A DNA stretch of 64,000 bases from Tetrahymena thermophila SB210 (lineage: Eukaryota > Ciliophora > Oligohymenophorea > Hymenostomatida > Tetrahymenidae). The stretch spans positions 1 through 64,000 of the forward strand of contig NW_002476575.1 of assembly GCF_000189635.1 (NCBI RefSeq), read 5' to 3'. The notes under the pieces are model-generated. The model did not search any database. It was not told the origin of the DNA and saw only the letters and a list, made by a program, of their open reading frames with translations. Position 1 is the stretch's first letter; every line of letters begins with the position of its first letter. Position numbers and translations under genes: made by a program. Below are positions 43,601-57,013 of this stretch, piece by piece.

Positions 43601-46600
43601 GTAAAACGTTTAGAATAAATAATTTAAATATTTAATATCATTATAAATAAATACTTGAACTATTATAAAGCCACTCATAAAGTATTTTAAATTTAAAAAT
43701 AAATAAAAAAAATGGCTATTTTGGTAGAAAAATCAGTTAAATGATTGCTAGTTCCTTTATGTAAAATTTTTATTAAATTCTTTTATCTTTTCAAATAGAT
43801 ATTTTAAATAAAATAATTAATTAATTTACATGAATAAAAACTTATTTATTTATTTAGCTGCCAAAAAATGTTTTAATTTAGACATATTTTCCTTATACAA
43901 TTTTAATTGAAATAACGAATGATAAATTGGATTAAAAACTTAATAGTATTAACTTTGGCTGTAAAGTTATATATTATTTTTAATAAAATCTATATATTTA
44001 ACAGTCTTAAAAATGAATACATAAACTAAATGTAATCAATCACTATTAAAAATCGAAAAACTTACAAAAAAATGTTTTCCTCTCTTAATTTTAAATTAAA
44101 TTTACCTTTTGCAACAATCTCTAACAAAACAATATGAAAAGTTAGTAGCAATCAATTATTACTTTCTTTATAGCTATCTCCTATTTTTAGCATTTAGGCC
44201 TTCCTTTCTAAATTATCTTACAGAAATTCTTTATAAATTTTCAAGTGTTTAACAACTGTAAAGGATAGATATATAGATGGCTGTTTAATTAGGTCACTAT
44301 TCCACTTCTTCAAATGGTTTAATAATTATTTTCATCAAAGGAATCAAGTAAGTCTTTAATACTAGAAAGAATTTCTGATTAAACTTTCTTCAAAATCTAT
44401 TTTAAATGACAAGAAAATATTGATAGTAAATAAATATTGATAAAACAATCAATCAATTAATAAATGAATAAAAGGTGGTTGTTGTTCTTGATGTTAATTA
44501 AAATATAAGAAAAATGTAATATTTGTTTGTTTCAATTAGCTCTTTTAATTAAATTGAATTTATGGGACTTATTGTGTGCTGGCTATGAATGGAGCTAGCT
44601 TCTGCTGATAAAATAATAAATTTGAAATATGCAAAAATCTAAAAAATGAGCATAACTTAGGTGAAGAAATTGATAAATTAATGAATGATTGAATCACTTA
44701 GCAAATATTATTCTATTTGTGCCGTTTACTAGTAAGTGCTTCTTAACGATTGAATAATGAATGGGTATATAAAAAATTCAATAATAGAAGTAAATTGATA
44801 GATATTCTTAAATGGGGGTAATAAAGACAAAGAGAAAGATGACACATTAAATAAAACGTTCAAAATATTGCAATTGTTCTAAAAAATGATGATATATTCT
44901 AGACGAACAATAATTTCACAAGTCACTACTATTCTTCTATTGATTTCTAAATTTAAATTAGCTTTCTTTTTGATATAAATCAATGATTAGATGAATCAAT
45001 CAATCAATTAATTAATAAATGAATGAATCAATCAATCTATGATGATAACTATTGAAATGCTTATTTATTTATTAATTTATGTATACTTAATTGCCTTAAC
45101 TAATTTGTAAGTAACTCTATTTATTACTTTTTACTTGAAAGAAACTGATTTAAAATGGTAAAAAACCATCTAAATAAATAAATAGTAAAAAAATTGTAAA
45201 TGACTGATTGGTTTTGTAGGGGGACTTTTTATAACAGTATAAATGAAGTAATGGGGGTTTTGAAAGGTTAATAAAGGATTACTTCACTTATTCTTTCATT
45301 CACTCATGCTTTCTTTTTAATTCTTTTAAAATTTAGGCGGGATTAATTGTTTGTAAAAATAATGATGATTATATTGGAATTTAACACACATACATCATCA
45401 TTAAGAATTACTTAAAATAGGTGGAAAACTCTAAAAATGTGTTATTTATTGATTATATGTTCATTCATCGATTGATCAAACAAAATTCTTTTATTTGCTC
45501 CTTTAACAAAAAAGGGAAAAACCCCCTCCAAAGAAACTATAAAAAAACAAAATCTATTTATTCATGTTTTTCTTGTTTGCTTTGGTTTCTTGTTTCTTAG
45601 CTTATTTGGTCCTATTCAAATTATAATTCAATCACTAAGAAATAATTAGGATTCTCTTACTAATTTAGATTTTAGTAAATTTATATTTTTAAGTAAATCA
45701 ATTTGATTTATTCATTTCATTAATTCTTTGTTTTAACTTTCCAAAATCAATCCAAACAAACAAATAACAAAATAAATCAATAAATAAATAGAAAGATAGA
45801 AAGAAAGAAAGTTAAATAGACAATTATTTCTTTATTTAAATCATTAATAAATTCAAATATATTCTTTCATGTTTGCTTATCATCAATAAATTCGTTTATT
45901 TTATTTTTACTTAATTATTTTTACTATCAACTAAATAAATAAATAGTTAACTTACCCTTTTTTTGTAGTATTGTATCTACTTTAACTTGTTTGTAAGATA
46001 AGACTTGAATTTTTGTTGGAAGTAATTATAATCCGATTGAAAAATTTTAAGCTACGAAGGGTTTGTAAAACTATAAAGTATTTATAATAAAATTTGATTG
46101 GATAATTGGTTAGTCGATTTGTTTTTTCTTTATTTACTTATTGATTTTGATGACGACGGTGGTGGCTAACCACAAATACTTAACAATAAAAATATTAAAT
46201 AAATAAATTAACAATAATATGTCAATCAAAAAGTCATTTTTTACATTTTTTTACAATTTTTACAGCTTAAACTGCTATGATTAATTATTTATTAGTTTAG
46301 GATTGATTCATTGGTTAAGTTAAAATACTTCATTAACAATTATATTTTTAAATTTGAAGGATATTAAAAAATTGGAAATAAATTGCAATAATTTGGAGAT
46401 TCTCCATAAATAAATACTAAGAAACAACATTTTTGTTTGAAAAAAATCAGAAAACATTTTGTTTGTTGGCTTTTTAAATATTTTTACCTTACCTGTTTAT
46501 GTATCAATCAACCAATCATAGACAAAGATGATTTTATTTATTTACATAAATGCAGTCTTTAAATAGAATTACTCGTTTCTAATCTGTAATTTGCCATTTT

Positions 46601-48909
46601 ATCTTTCAGTTTACATGAAAATATCTTTTTGGAGATTTTTAAGTCTTTCTGTTGCAAAAGAAATTCACAAAATATGCATTTTGCAGCCTAGATCACTTTT
46701 TTTATTTCCTTAATTATCGTTTGCTATATTTCAAGAGGCAATTGACTTTTGCCAATCTAAAGTAAGCAATTTAGAGAAACAGCTATCTAAATTGATTAGC
46801 TCAGACCAGAGTCTCTTAAAATTCACTTGGATATTTCATTTGCATGTTAAGACAATTATGGACTTACCTTCTTTTTCGCTTTAAAAGTAAAAAAGAATTG
46901 CTTGTTTTTAATAACTTTTAAATTTGTATCTTATTTTTTAGAAAGATAGAGCTCTTTTTTCATAAAAATTATTATTCAAATAAGACTATTTGAAAAACTC
47001 TAACAAAAAAACAAGCAAACAATTTCCTAGTACTTTCTTTCTTCATAGATAAATGAAGTAAGAGAGAATTTAAATAAAATTTAAAGCAATTTATCAATCA
47101 ACAAATCAATTAATATGCGAATAAGCATTTCCATTTTAACCAAAAATAATTTTATATAAGCATCATAAACAGCTTAATCAGAGAAATAAAAAGTAAATTA
47201 TATATTTTAAAACAGAACTTTAGATGAAAAAATATTAGCTAATTTATTTATTCAAAAACAATTTTTTTATTGCTTATTTAATATAAAATGCATATTTAAA
47301 AGTATATATTTAAATTATTCAATAAATTAATAACTATTATTTAGTTATTTATTTATTTTATTTGGTAATTAGGTAAAAAAAATGTAACTAATAAATTTTA
47401 AAAATAATAAAATAAATATTTTAAAAACTAACAAATAGTTAAAAAGAAATATAAATTAATAAAATTTATGATTAATTTATTTGGATAGGAAGAAAAAAAA
47501 AAAAATTAAAAATTTAAATTAATAAATGATATCAATATATTTATTTATGTTTTCTTTAAAAAAAAAAACATTAATTTCATGAAATTACAAATTTAATTTA
47601 TTCAATTTAATAATAAATCTAATTTAAAATTTTTGTTATAATTTTTTATAGAAGAAATTATTAATAAACCAATAAATTATATCAATTAAATATTTTACAA
47701 TTTAAATTGAAAGTTTAAAAAATAATAAAATATTAATATTTATATTTAATTATTTCTATTTGTATTTTATTTTTTAAATGGATTTTTACTTTAAATAAAT
47801 TTTTTAATTAATTTAATATTTCAAATTATAAAATAATCTAAATATTTTAATTTCATGTAAGTTTTAATTCTTGATTTTATTTCAATTTATTTATTAAATT
47901 CAAAATATTTAAATAATTTTTTAAATGAATAAAAGCTAATGAAGATTAGAATATTAAAATTCATGATTCCTAAAACACAATTTTATTGAGTTTTTTCTAT
48001 TAAATATTTGAGAAAATTTTTAAAGCTCTCTCTTTAAATATATCTATATATAAATATTTTTAAAATATTCAATTACAAAATAGAACTAAATACAGGTATT
48101 ATTTAGAATATTTTAATATTGCTAATTACCTATTATCTTTACAGCTAAGCTTATTAAACTTAATATTGATAAGATTTAGTAAGCTAAATAATTAACAAAA
48201 GTTTAATTTATAAAAATCAGTTTAAGTTTAATTTTTAATTTATTTTCTAAATAATATCAAACAGAACTTTTTATCTTCTCAATTATATTCGTATTTTCTG
48301 AGTTATGAATTCTCGACTTGTTTCATCTCAGTTCTTTTCTTCAAATCTAAATATTATTAAGCAATAATTTTAAATGAACTGTAAAATGTTTATTTGAAGA
48401 ATCTCTTTCTAAGATTTTTAAAATTTTTTTCTTAGTTTTTAATTAATTGATTTTCTGATTTTCTTGTTATTTTTGTACTGATATTGAAAAAAATTTTTAT
48501 GGTGTTAATTCTTCTTTAAATCGTGCTAAAGTGCGAATGAAGCTAAGCATAAACAAAATTTAGAAAAACAATATAATTAAGTATTTCATTCAAAAAATGT
48601 CAAGAAATCTAAATTAAATGATAGGTTATTTATCAATAATTAATCAATATAGAAATAATTAATCATTTTTATACGCTTGATTAGCAAAATATTTATTGAT
48701 GAATAAGTGAAATTTTATTTCATAAAAATTAGCTTAAATAAACATTTGAAAAGTATAATTTTTAAAAGGGGTTTACATACATATATATTATGAATATAAA
48801 ATGAAATACTTAAAAAAATAATTATAATTTATAAATCTTTATATATTTTAACCATTTTAAATATTTAAAATGAGGGAATGAGAGAGTGAATGAGATAATT
48901 TGATTTATT
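37646..48909. other. 11.3-kb region without a confidently supported gene
   Basis: This contains upstream DNA of the zinc-finger gene and downstream DNA of the cysteine-rich gene. Coding-like fragments that I could not join into a gene occur at 40415-40625 (minus), 44310-44396 (minus, acceptor-flanked, ending at TGA) and 46600-46890 (both strands, GC-richer island). Scattered (CAAT)n and (GATA)n tracts occur, for example near 37708-37725 and 44995-45035. No tRNA, snRNA or mobile-element ORF was recognised. Confidence 0.5.
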
Positions 48910-51047
48910 TCAAGCACTTGGTACACACTCATAAAAACTATTTAAAACGAAACCAGTTTAGCATTTATAGCAGATATCATCTATACAGCTAAGACAGTTT
49001 TGGGAACAGGTATCACATTACTGTTTAATGTATCCTTACTAGCAAGTAACATCTTAGCCATTTTATCTTAAATAATATCCATTATTGTTCCATCCTTAAA
49101 TGAGATTAGTACTTGATTAAGTAGCAATTGTATACACCCATTCTCTAAAACTTGAAATACAAGTTCCCGAGCTATTAATTATATAACCTTTTTAATAAAG
49201 TTAAGTGTTAAATAAATTTAGATAAGATTTAATAAAATAACTTTACCGTCTTGACAATAAGCGCATTTATAAGCATTTCCAATTAAATTATATTTAGCAC
49301 AATTATCTCCATTATTAGTAACTGAGCAAAAATTGTTATATTAAATAATCTATTTGTCAGTTTATTATCTGCACTCACTACAATAATAAGAATTAGTATT
49401 AGGATCTAATGATAACCAACAAAGATCTTAGTTTGAACAGCCTGATAAGTAAGGATAAAATCCTTCTTTGCAGAGAGAACAGTTTCCAGATGAATCATAA
49501 ATAAGACAATTATCTTTATCTGAGCCTTAAACACAATCTCCACTTTAGTTTACAGTATAACCTGGCTGACAAGAAGTGCATCTAGTTCTTTAATTATTAA
49601 ATGTTAAGCAATATTGGCTAAAGGATTTGAATTAGTTCAAATCATTTGAGCAGTAGTAATATCTTGTGCCGTCATTTTTCTAAAGTAACCAATAATTAGG
49701 CTTGCATTAAACGCAGGATTATCCATACTAATCATAGGTTTGGCAATTAACATCTAAGGGGTTGTTTACATCAGCTATACATTCGGTTTGAGTGATATTT
49801 GATTTAGAACCTAAAAACTAATTTCTCCAAATGTTATTATACTTAGCATCAACAAATGTGTAAGTAGGAGGATAGAAGGTGGGAAGAGGGTATCTGTATC
49901 TAAGTCCAGGTTGGCAGTAAGCTACATAGCAAGAATCACTAACGGGATGCTTGACAGCACAGCCGATAGAAAAAACTCTGCTCTTGCAAGAGTTTGATTT
50001 AATATCAAAGTAGTAATTTTCAATATCGGTGCATTGGGCGCAAGTACCTTTCTAAGAATCTACAATACCACAGTTTAAAGGTAGATTTTTTTAGACTTAA
50101 GTACAGCCTTTTCCGTAGTAGGGAGCCTTGCAGAAAGAGCCAAATCTGATATTTTAGTGGGATAGTGCAATATTTTAGTAGCATTGACCTCTATACAAAG
50201 AATAAGAATTATCGCATAATATACATTGATTTACACCACGAATATTTTCGAATGTCAAACAGCTTTTGCCATCACCTATCTATTAGCAAGACTAACGAGT
50301 ATTTTGCAAGGTATATCCTTAGTTACATGTGTAGCAATAATCACCCATTTACTCAGCACAATTTGGAATTGTAGGGAAGGAAGATCCATCTTAAATGCAG
50401 CCAGTTTCAGTAAAAGTATAACCTTTGACACAATAAAGACGATCAGTATACTTAGAAACTATAGTTTTGTTTAATTTTTCATAGTTTTGGAAATCAAACA
50501 AAAAGTAATTTTAATTAGCAGTAAAAATAAAACCGTAGTGAGTTTTTTAGCAATAATTTGATGAATTTACAAAAGCACATTCAAAATTTTTATAAAAAGT
50601 ATCGCTACCTTAAACGTTAATCATAGCATGAGGAAAAATTGGATAAACACATTTGCCAAGGCTGTTAACTTAAGCACATGAAGAACTAAAATCGTCAGTT
50701 CTATTCTAAGGAATGATAGTCCAATTATCAGCATTCACAACTGAGGAGTAACTTAAAGTCTACTTGCACTTACCATCTAGAGTTAATTATTAGCAGTTTT
50801 AGAGTCCATCTAAAAAGTTCACGGTACGTATGCATTCTTGGAAGTCATATCTAAGCACATAAGTCTCAGTAAGAGTGCTCTTGCACCTAGTGCAAATTTT
50901 TCTCACAATATTAGGATTATAGTAGTCAAACACATCGTAATGCTTAGCACAGTTGTTGATCAGCTACTGACTTTGAACTTATGTCACCAATACAGAGAAC
51001 ACAGTTAGCAAGCTCAGTATATAAAATAGTTGTTGCTTTCTTTTCAT
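48910..51047 (-). CDS. Secreted cysteine-rich CxxC-repeat protein
   Basis: Two exons, 49247-51047 and 48910-49187, encode 692 residues (2,079 nt in frame). The 59-nt intron 49188-49246 (donor GTAAAG, acceptor AAAAAG) splits a Gly codon. Residues 1-27 are a signal peptide (LFYILSLLTVFSVLVTQVQS). The rest is rich in Cys, Tyr and Asn, with repeated C-x2-C-x3-[GN][FY] units such as CVQCKPNYW, CTSCQPGYT, CSLCKEGFYP and CAYCQDGY, ending in a CDTCSQNCLSCIDDICYKC cluster. This is the growth-factor-receptor/furin-like cysteine-rich pattern that ciliates have in large secreted or surface families. No C-terminal membrane helix or GPI-like hydrophobic tail is visible, since it stops shortly after the last Cys cluster, so secretion or lumenal retention is inferred. 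The exact role is unknown. Confidence 0.85.
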
Positions 51048-54000
51048 TTTTTTTAGAATTTATTTATTCTTGTTTATTTATTTAATTAATTATACATCTT
51101 TTGACATAAATAACACTTGGGTATTTAAAGTCAACAATCCATTTTATATGATCTCTAACAATCTTTGAATATTAATGCATAATAGACTTGATCCTAAATA
51201 TTCAATTCGAATTAAATGTTTATGTTAAAATAAACTAAACAAAATTCTATGCTTTTTTTTAAATCTATTGAAAATGGAGCCAAAAAATAACTCATGAGAT
51301 ATTTTTATGATAAATTAAACCAGGAATAAATAAAATCTTTTATTTTTATAAGGAAATATATATATTTCTATTAAGATTTTCCTTTTAAACGCTAGGAAAA
51401 AATGAAGTAGAACATATTAAAATAGAATTCTAAAATGAAAGCAAAGTTTAATTTGATCTTTTATAAAATGAATGATTGAATATAAAATACTTTGAAAAGT
51501 AAAATTGATATGACTGTTTTAGTAGAAATAAATAAATAATTAGCAATTATTAAATTACCACTTAATTTATCAGAAATAATTAGTTTAATTTTTGATAACA
51601 GATATTAGATAAAAAAGATATTTTCTAAATATCTTTACTAAATTAATACTCTTTCTTTATAATTCCTTATTTTGTACTATTAAATATGTTAGGTAGTTCC
51701 TCTACTTAACCACTAAAAACTGTTTCTACGAATAAATTGACATATTTATGAATACTTTCTATCCTTTTAAAGCTTAGCAAGTATATTAATAATTAAATTT
51801 TCATTAATACTAAATGCAAAAACTAATCAAAAACTTTTAAAGCAAAAATTCCAGTTTTTATGAATAAATCCTTTTATATAAATTATATTAATATTAAGTT
51901 AAAAATATTTTAAATAAATTTTCACGGTGATTTTTCTAAAAATAAAAAAATTATTTCATGGTAGAATTTTATTCAACTCAGTCAAACTCCAATAAATTTA
52001 TTACTATTTTTCAAATTTTTTTTATATGTTCTCCTAAATATCAAAATTTCCTTTCCTCTAAAAGTAAACAAAAATAAATTAGCAAAATGACAAAAAATAT
52101 TGTTCATTTCCTATTTTTTAACATTCTTAAATCCATATTTAAAATAAATTTATAAGCTTTTTTCATAATTAGTTTTAAATTATTTCAAGTAGAATTCTAT
52201 ACTAATCTAAAAGAAATTTTTATCAGATAAATAATTTAGCTTTTCTTTCAATTTTTTTTTTGTTCTCTAGTAAATCTAAATACTAGTTAATACATAAATA
52301 AACAGAATAATCAGAAAAATAAAATTACATGTCCATCCTAATCCATATTTAAAGTGATTTGAAGGTTATTGTAAAATAAATTTAAAATTAACTCAGTTTA
52401 AAAGCTTATTTGAAATTGCTATAAGTGATAAATATTTTGCTTTAATCTTTGTTTTTTATATGTTCTCCTAAAATCAAAATATTAATTGTAAGTTCAAAAA
52501 AGTAAATAAATGAATGAAGAAACAAACAGGCAAACATAAATGACAGATAAGCATGCATAAAAACAAATAAAAATATTAGTTTTTAATACTTTATCAAAGT
52601 TAATCCAAATTTAAAATATTTTCTTATTTGATTTTAAAGAACTTCAATATTCTCTTGGTGAGTTATTTAAGTAAATATTTTCTCTAAACTACATAGATTT
52701 TTTAGAATTTAAGATAGACACTTTCAAATACAGCAGTAAACATAAAAAAATTTAAAAATGAGCTAACTTTCTTGTTTGAAAACAACTTCTAACAAGCAAG
52801 CACACAAACAAAATCATTTGTTTCTATTTTCTTATCAAGCTTAATAGATTTTTTAGATAGATTTGCAATGCCTTTTTGAATATCTATCAAATATCTTTTC
52901 TAAGTAGAATTATTTGAAATCTATTCTGAGAAATTGCGTTTGAAAAAGACAAAATATTTATTTGTAACTTTTTAGAACTTATAATTAATATCTTCATTTA
53001 ATGAGAACATATAAAAAATGATTGTAAAAAGGTAAAAAATCCTATTTAAATTATATATTAAGCAAGGTTAATAAACAAAACAATAAATTAATATTCAATG
53101 AGTGCTAATTTATTTTAAAATATTTTAAACTATCATAATTGAATTTGTATCAATTATTTTATAAATGATAAACGAAATTCCAAGTTCTGATTGGAAATAA
53201 GTAATTAAATTTCCCTTCGTAGACCATTTAATTTATTTATGTTAATGCTTTATCACGTATTAATTAATAAATATGTATCTCAGATTTTATACGTATTGAT
53301 TTAAAGGAAAAAGACACTTTTAATATAAGATATTCACATTGAAAAAATTCTTATCAACACAAGAATTTCAAACATTATTTATCATCAGAAATTACAAATT
53401 AACAATAATTATATAGAAACTTCTCTTAGCATACTTATTTTCATTAATTCGTGGAACTTAAATCTTAAGTATCAAACTTGAGTTCAAAAAAATCAATCAA
53501 TTTTTAAAACTAAATTGCTATTTAATTCAATTCGATAAATTTTATCTTAAAAATATAGTTTTTATATTAATCTATTTTAAGACATAAAAAAAATCAATTT
53601 AATTCTATTATAAATGAAATTAAAAATAATCAAGAAGTATATTTTGTCAACAAACATAAAAAAATGCTTTAGAGCTACTTTTCTAACACATACTGATTCA
53701 TTAGTTATACGCACTTCTGATAATTTATTCAATTGATATTACTTTTATCAAAACCAAAACAGGTTTTACTTTAAAATAATTAGTAGCATCAGTCAATTAT
53801 ACTACTTCATTAAATTTAAGTTTTCATTTTAGATGCAAATCTAAAATTTTAAATAAATATTTTAGTATAGGAGGACAAAAATGTTGTAAGAAAATGCTTT
53901 AAATTTTTAAGGCAACTTAAAATATTTTTCAAATAAGTAATTATTAAGTGAAAATATATTTTTTTTACTTTTATTTTTAAATTGTTCAAATATTTTAATT

Positions 54001-55228
54001 TTTTTAAAATATATTTTTAAGTTGTTAATAATTAGTGCCAATAATACAAATTTTTAAATTATTATAGATTTTTATTTATTAATTATAAAAATTATATTTT
54101 TTTTAATTTTAATTTTTATTATTAAATTAATTATTTAAATTAGAAAAGATATTTTAAAATAGATTTATCTAAAAACAAATATTAAAATTCCATTTATTTT
54201 TGATTATCAAATCCTTAAACAAATATTTATCAAATAGAAATTAAATTAAAAAAAATACAAGTATGTAAGTAATGTATGTATTTATTTACTTTACATAGGA
54301 TATAAACCTATAATGCTTAAAATTTTTTTATATTCAAAGAATTATTAATTAATTAATTAATTAATTTATTTTAAATAAATATAATTATAAAAATGAATTT
54401 AAATAGTATTGAGAAAAATTGTTTTGTGTTTTTTTCAAATAAATTTTTCAATTAAAAAATTATTTTAAGTTTAGATTTTTATCAAAAGTTTTAACTTATT
54501 TATGATCTTGAATATATTCTTTAATTTAGAAATTAAAAATATTTCATGATTGATGTATATAAATAATTTATTTGCTTAAGTATAATGTTTTTTAATAGAT
54601 TAAATTCAAATAATAATTAATTTATTTATTTTAATTTTATCTATTGGTTTGAATTTAGATATTGTTGAGTAAAATTATTTTGTGTTTTTTTCAAATTAAT
54701 TTATTTATTAAAAATATATTTTAAGTTTAGAATTTTAACAAACAATTTATTTAACTCATCTTTTTATTAAATAAAAAATAATTATTTTATATATGAAAAT
54801 TTTGTGATTGAATATTCTTTAATTTTTAATTGATAGATGTTTCATTATAGATCAATGTAATAATTTATGTATGTAGTTACCACAGAATATAAAGTTCTAT
54901 TGCATAAAATTTTAAATTAGATTAAATTCATATAATAATTAACTAATTTATTCATTTTAATCATATTGAGTAAAGTTATTATGGGTTTTTTTCAAATAAA
55001 TTTTTTATTAAAAAATAATTTTAAGCTTACATTTTTATCATAAGTTTTAACTCAGCTGTTTATTAAACAAAAACTAATTATTTAAAAAAAATTTAATTTT
55101 GAAATAATAATTAATAATTGAAGAAATTAAATAATATACAAATATATTTTTTATATAATAATGTAATTTATATAGTAATAATTAATAAATTAATTTGTAA
55201 TTTATTTTTAAAAAAGTCTTGAAATTTA
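51048..55228. other. 4.2-kb AT-rich intergenic
   Basis: Spacer between the start of the cysteine-rich gene and the stop of the multi-pass membrane gene. From about 53.9 to 55.2 kb it is almost purely A/T with loosely repeating TTTTTTTCAAATAAATTTT and AAAAATTATTTTAAG phrases about every 240-300 bp. No ORF or RNA gene is supported. Confidence 0.55.
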
Positions 55229-57013
55229 TCAGATATCGTAAAGATCGTAGATAATGTTAGCTGGATTTACATATTAATAGATAGAAATATATTTGTAGAA
55301 AGTTACTAAATCCATAATAACTTTTTCAACATTAAAATATCTCAAGAAATTTTGCAGATTATTATAGTATTCCTAACTACGAAGGATCATGAGAAAGTCG
55401 GAGTCTTTTAAATTAAATTTTGTTTGGTCTACTATGGAGACTTATCTGAGACAGGAAAGTATTTTAGAGCAAACTTAATAGTTATTTTTAAAATCTTGTT
55501 CTACTTGTAAAGCTTAAACAGAGAAAAATGAAGATTTTGACATGAAATATCCAAAAAATTAACTTATTTCTTCTGATTTTAAATCAACTATTTTCATCCT
55601 ACAAAAATTATGAACCGATTCTATAGAAAATTAATTTTCAAAATTAATCTAACAAAATTAGGAGTTGAAATCAATGTATTTTGTTAATTTCATGAAATCA
55701 TCTTTTTTAAGTTAGAACTTAAAATTTAAAGTTAATCTGCATTTATAATCTTATTTTGTATTTAATTACTCAACTTGTTATATTGAGCTAAAGTCATAAA
55801 CTTTACATTGTTTAGTCATTTTTACAATTAAGAAAAATTTAATTATCATTAAGACTCCACTATAAAATCCACAGAATAATAATAACTATGGGATTGGTGT
55901 AGGATAATTACCTTAAAATAAATAAAACAATATTGTATAGATTCCTCCTAAGTATAAATTATAAAAAGCATAGCTAAATTAGTTTTTTTTGTTTATGATG
56001 AGCATCTCATACTAATATAGATCGCAGTTATAGAGAGAAGAAAGATAAGATATCTTAAATGCCATGAAGACCAAACCAAATATAGATAAATTCATAGGAT
56101 TAAAAAGAAAGTTAGTCTATGGTGACTTGCAGTAAAAAGAAAAATATTAAATAGCAAATAGCATATAAGTAATGTATATCAAGAAAAAGTTATAAATCTA
56201 GAATGTGATGATACAATACGACATAGTCAGTTCAATTAATATCTCAAAAAAAGTTATTATTTGCTGTATAATAGATTATTTTATAGAGAAAATAAAAAGC
56301 GTTGCGTAACTAAATAAGAAGAAAGCTGAAATGATCATATTCAAGAATATATAAGCTAGCATGAAACAACTGTTTAGACTCAGTTTTTTTTCCAAATTAG
56401 TATTCAATATAAAGAAAGTAATAATAACAACAGATCTTGCGAAGCTGAAGAATATTTTCAATATAAATCTTCTAACAAACTTCAAAATGAAATTCTAAAG
56501 GAAAAAGATCTTTTCAGTCTTTTAAATTTTATCAGCCTCTAATAAGCAAAACCTGATAAAAAGAAGAACATCCAAAGAAAGAGCAGAAAGAATAAAATCC
56601 AAAAGGAAGTACGCGTACATATTTCCAGCTATCGATTTGCTGTTTTGCTTATAGCAAGTCAAATTCTAAAGAAATGTTAAAATAATTTGCAAACCCAAAA
56701 TAGCAATCATAGCCAAAAAAGCAGCATACAATTGTGTAAAATAATAAAAAACAATAATAGAGTTGCAAACTAAACACTCTAATAATCCTATTAACAGATG
56801 TAAATTTTTGTTTTAGCATATCTGCGTTACTGTATTTTTATATTTATCCTCTGCATATCCATCAATCAAAAAAGAACTGAAATAAGAACCAGGATAGAAT
56901 TCCTATCCTTGAGGTTGCATATTCTAATTGTTGTTGTCATTATTATTATTAATATTGTTATCATTTTCTTCGTTGTTGTTATTGTTATTGTTGTTTTCTT
57001 CGTCTGCAATCAT
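55229..57013 (-). CDS. Multi-pass membrane protein with Asn-rich N terminus
   Basis: A single-exon gene of 594 residues, ATG at 57013 and TGA at 55229-55231. Residues 1 to about 38 are dominated by Asn, Glu and Gln. From about residue 75 to 350 come roughly eight hydrophobic segments, including LLIGLLECLVCNSIIVFYYF, AMIAILGLQIILTFL, VVIITFFILN, MLAYIFLNMIISAFFLFSYA and LLLFCGFYSGVLMIIKFFLI, separated by short basic loops. The remaining ~230 residues are soluble and probably cytoplasmic, without recognised motifs. It does not resemble a transporter or channel family that I can name. No signal peptide is evident; the first membrane helix would act as signal anchor. Integral membrane nature is well supported; function is not. 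Confidence 0.78.

Noticed and set aside
44460-44960. Minus-strand frame open for roughly 165 codons
   Set aside because: Long TGA-free runs are common by chance here, and the composition is not convincingly coding.
46149-46168. GTGGCTAACCAC palindrome
   Set aside because: The stem is only four base pairs and the context is unremarkable.
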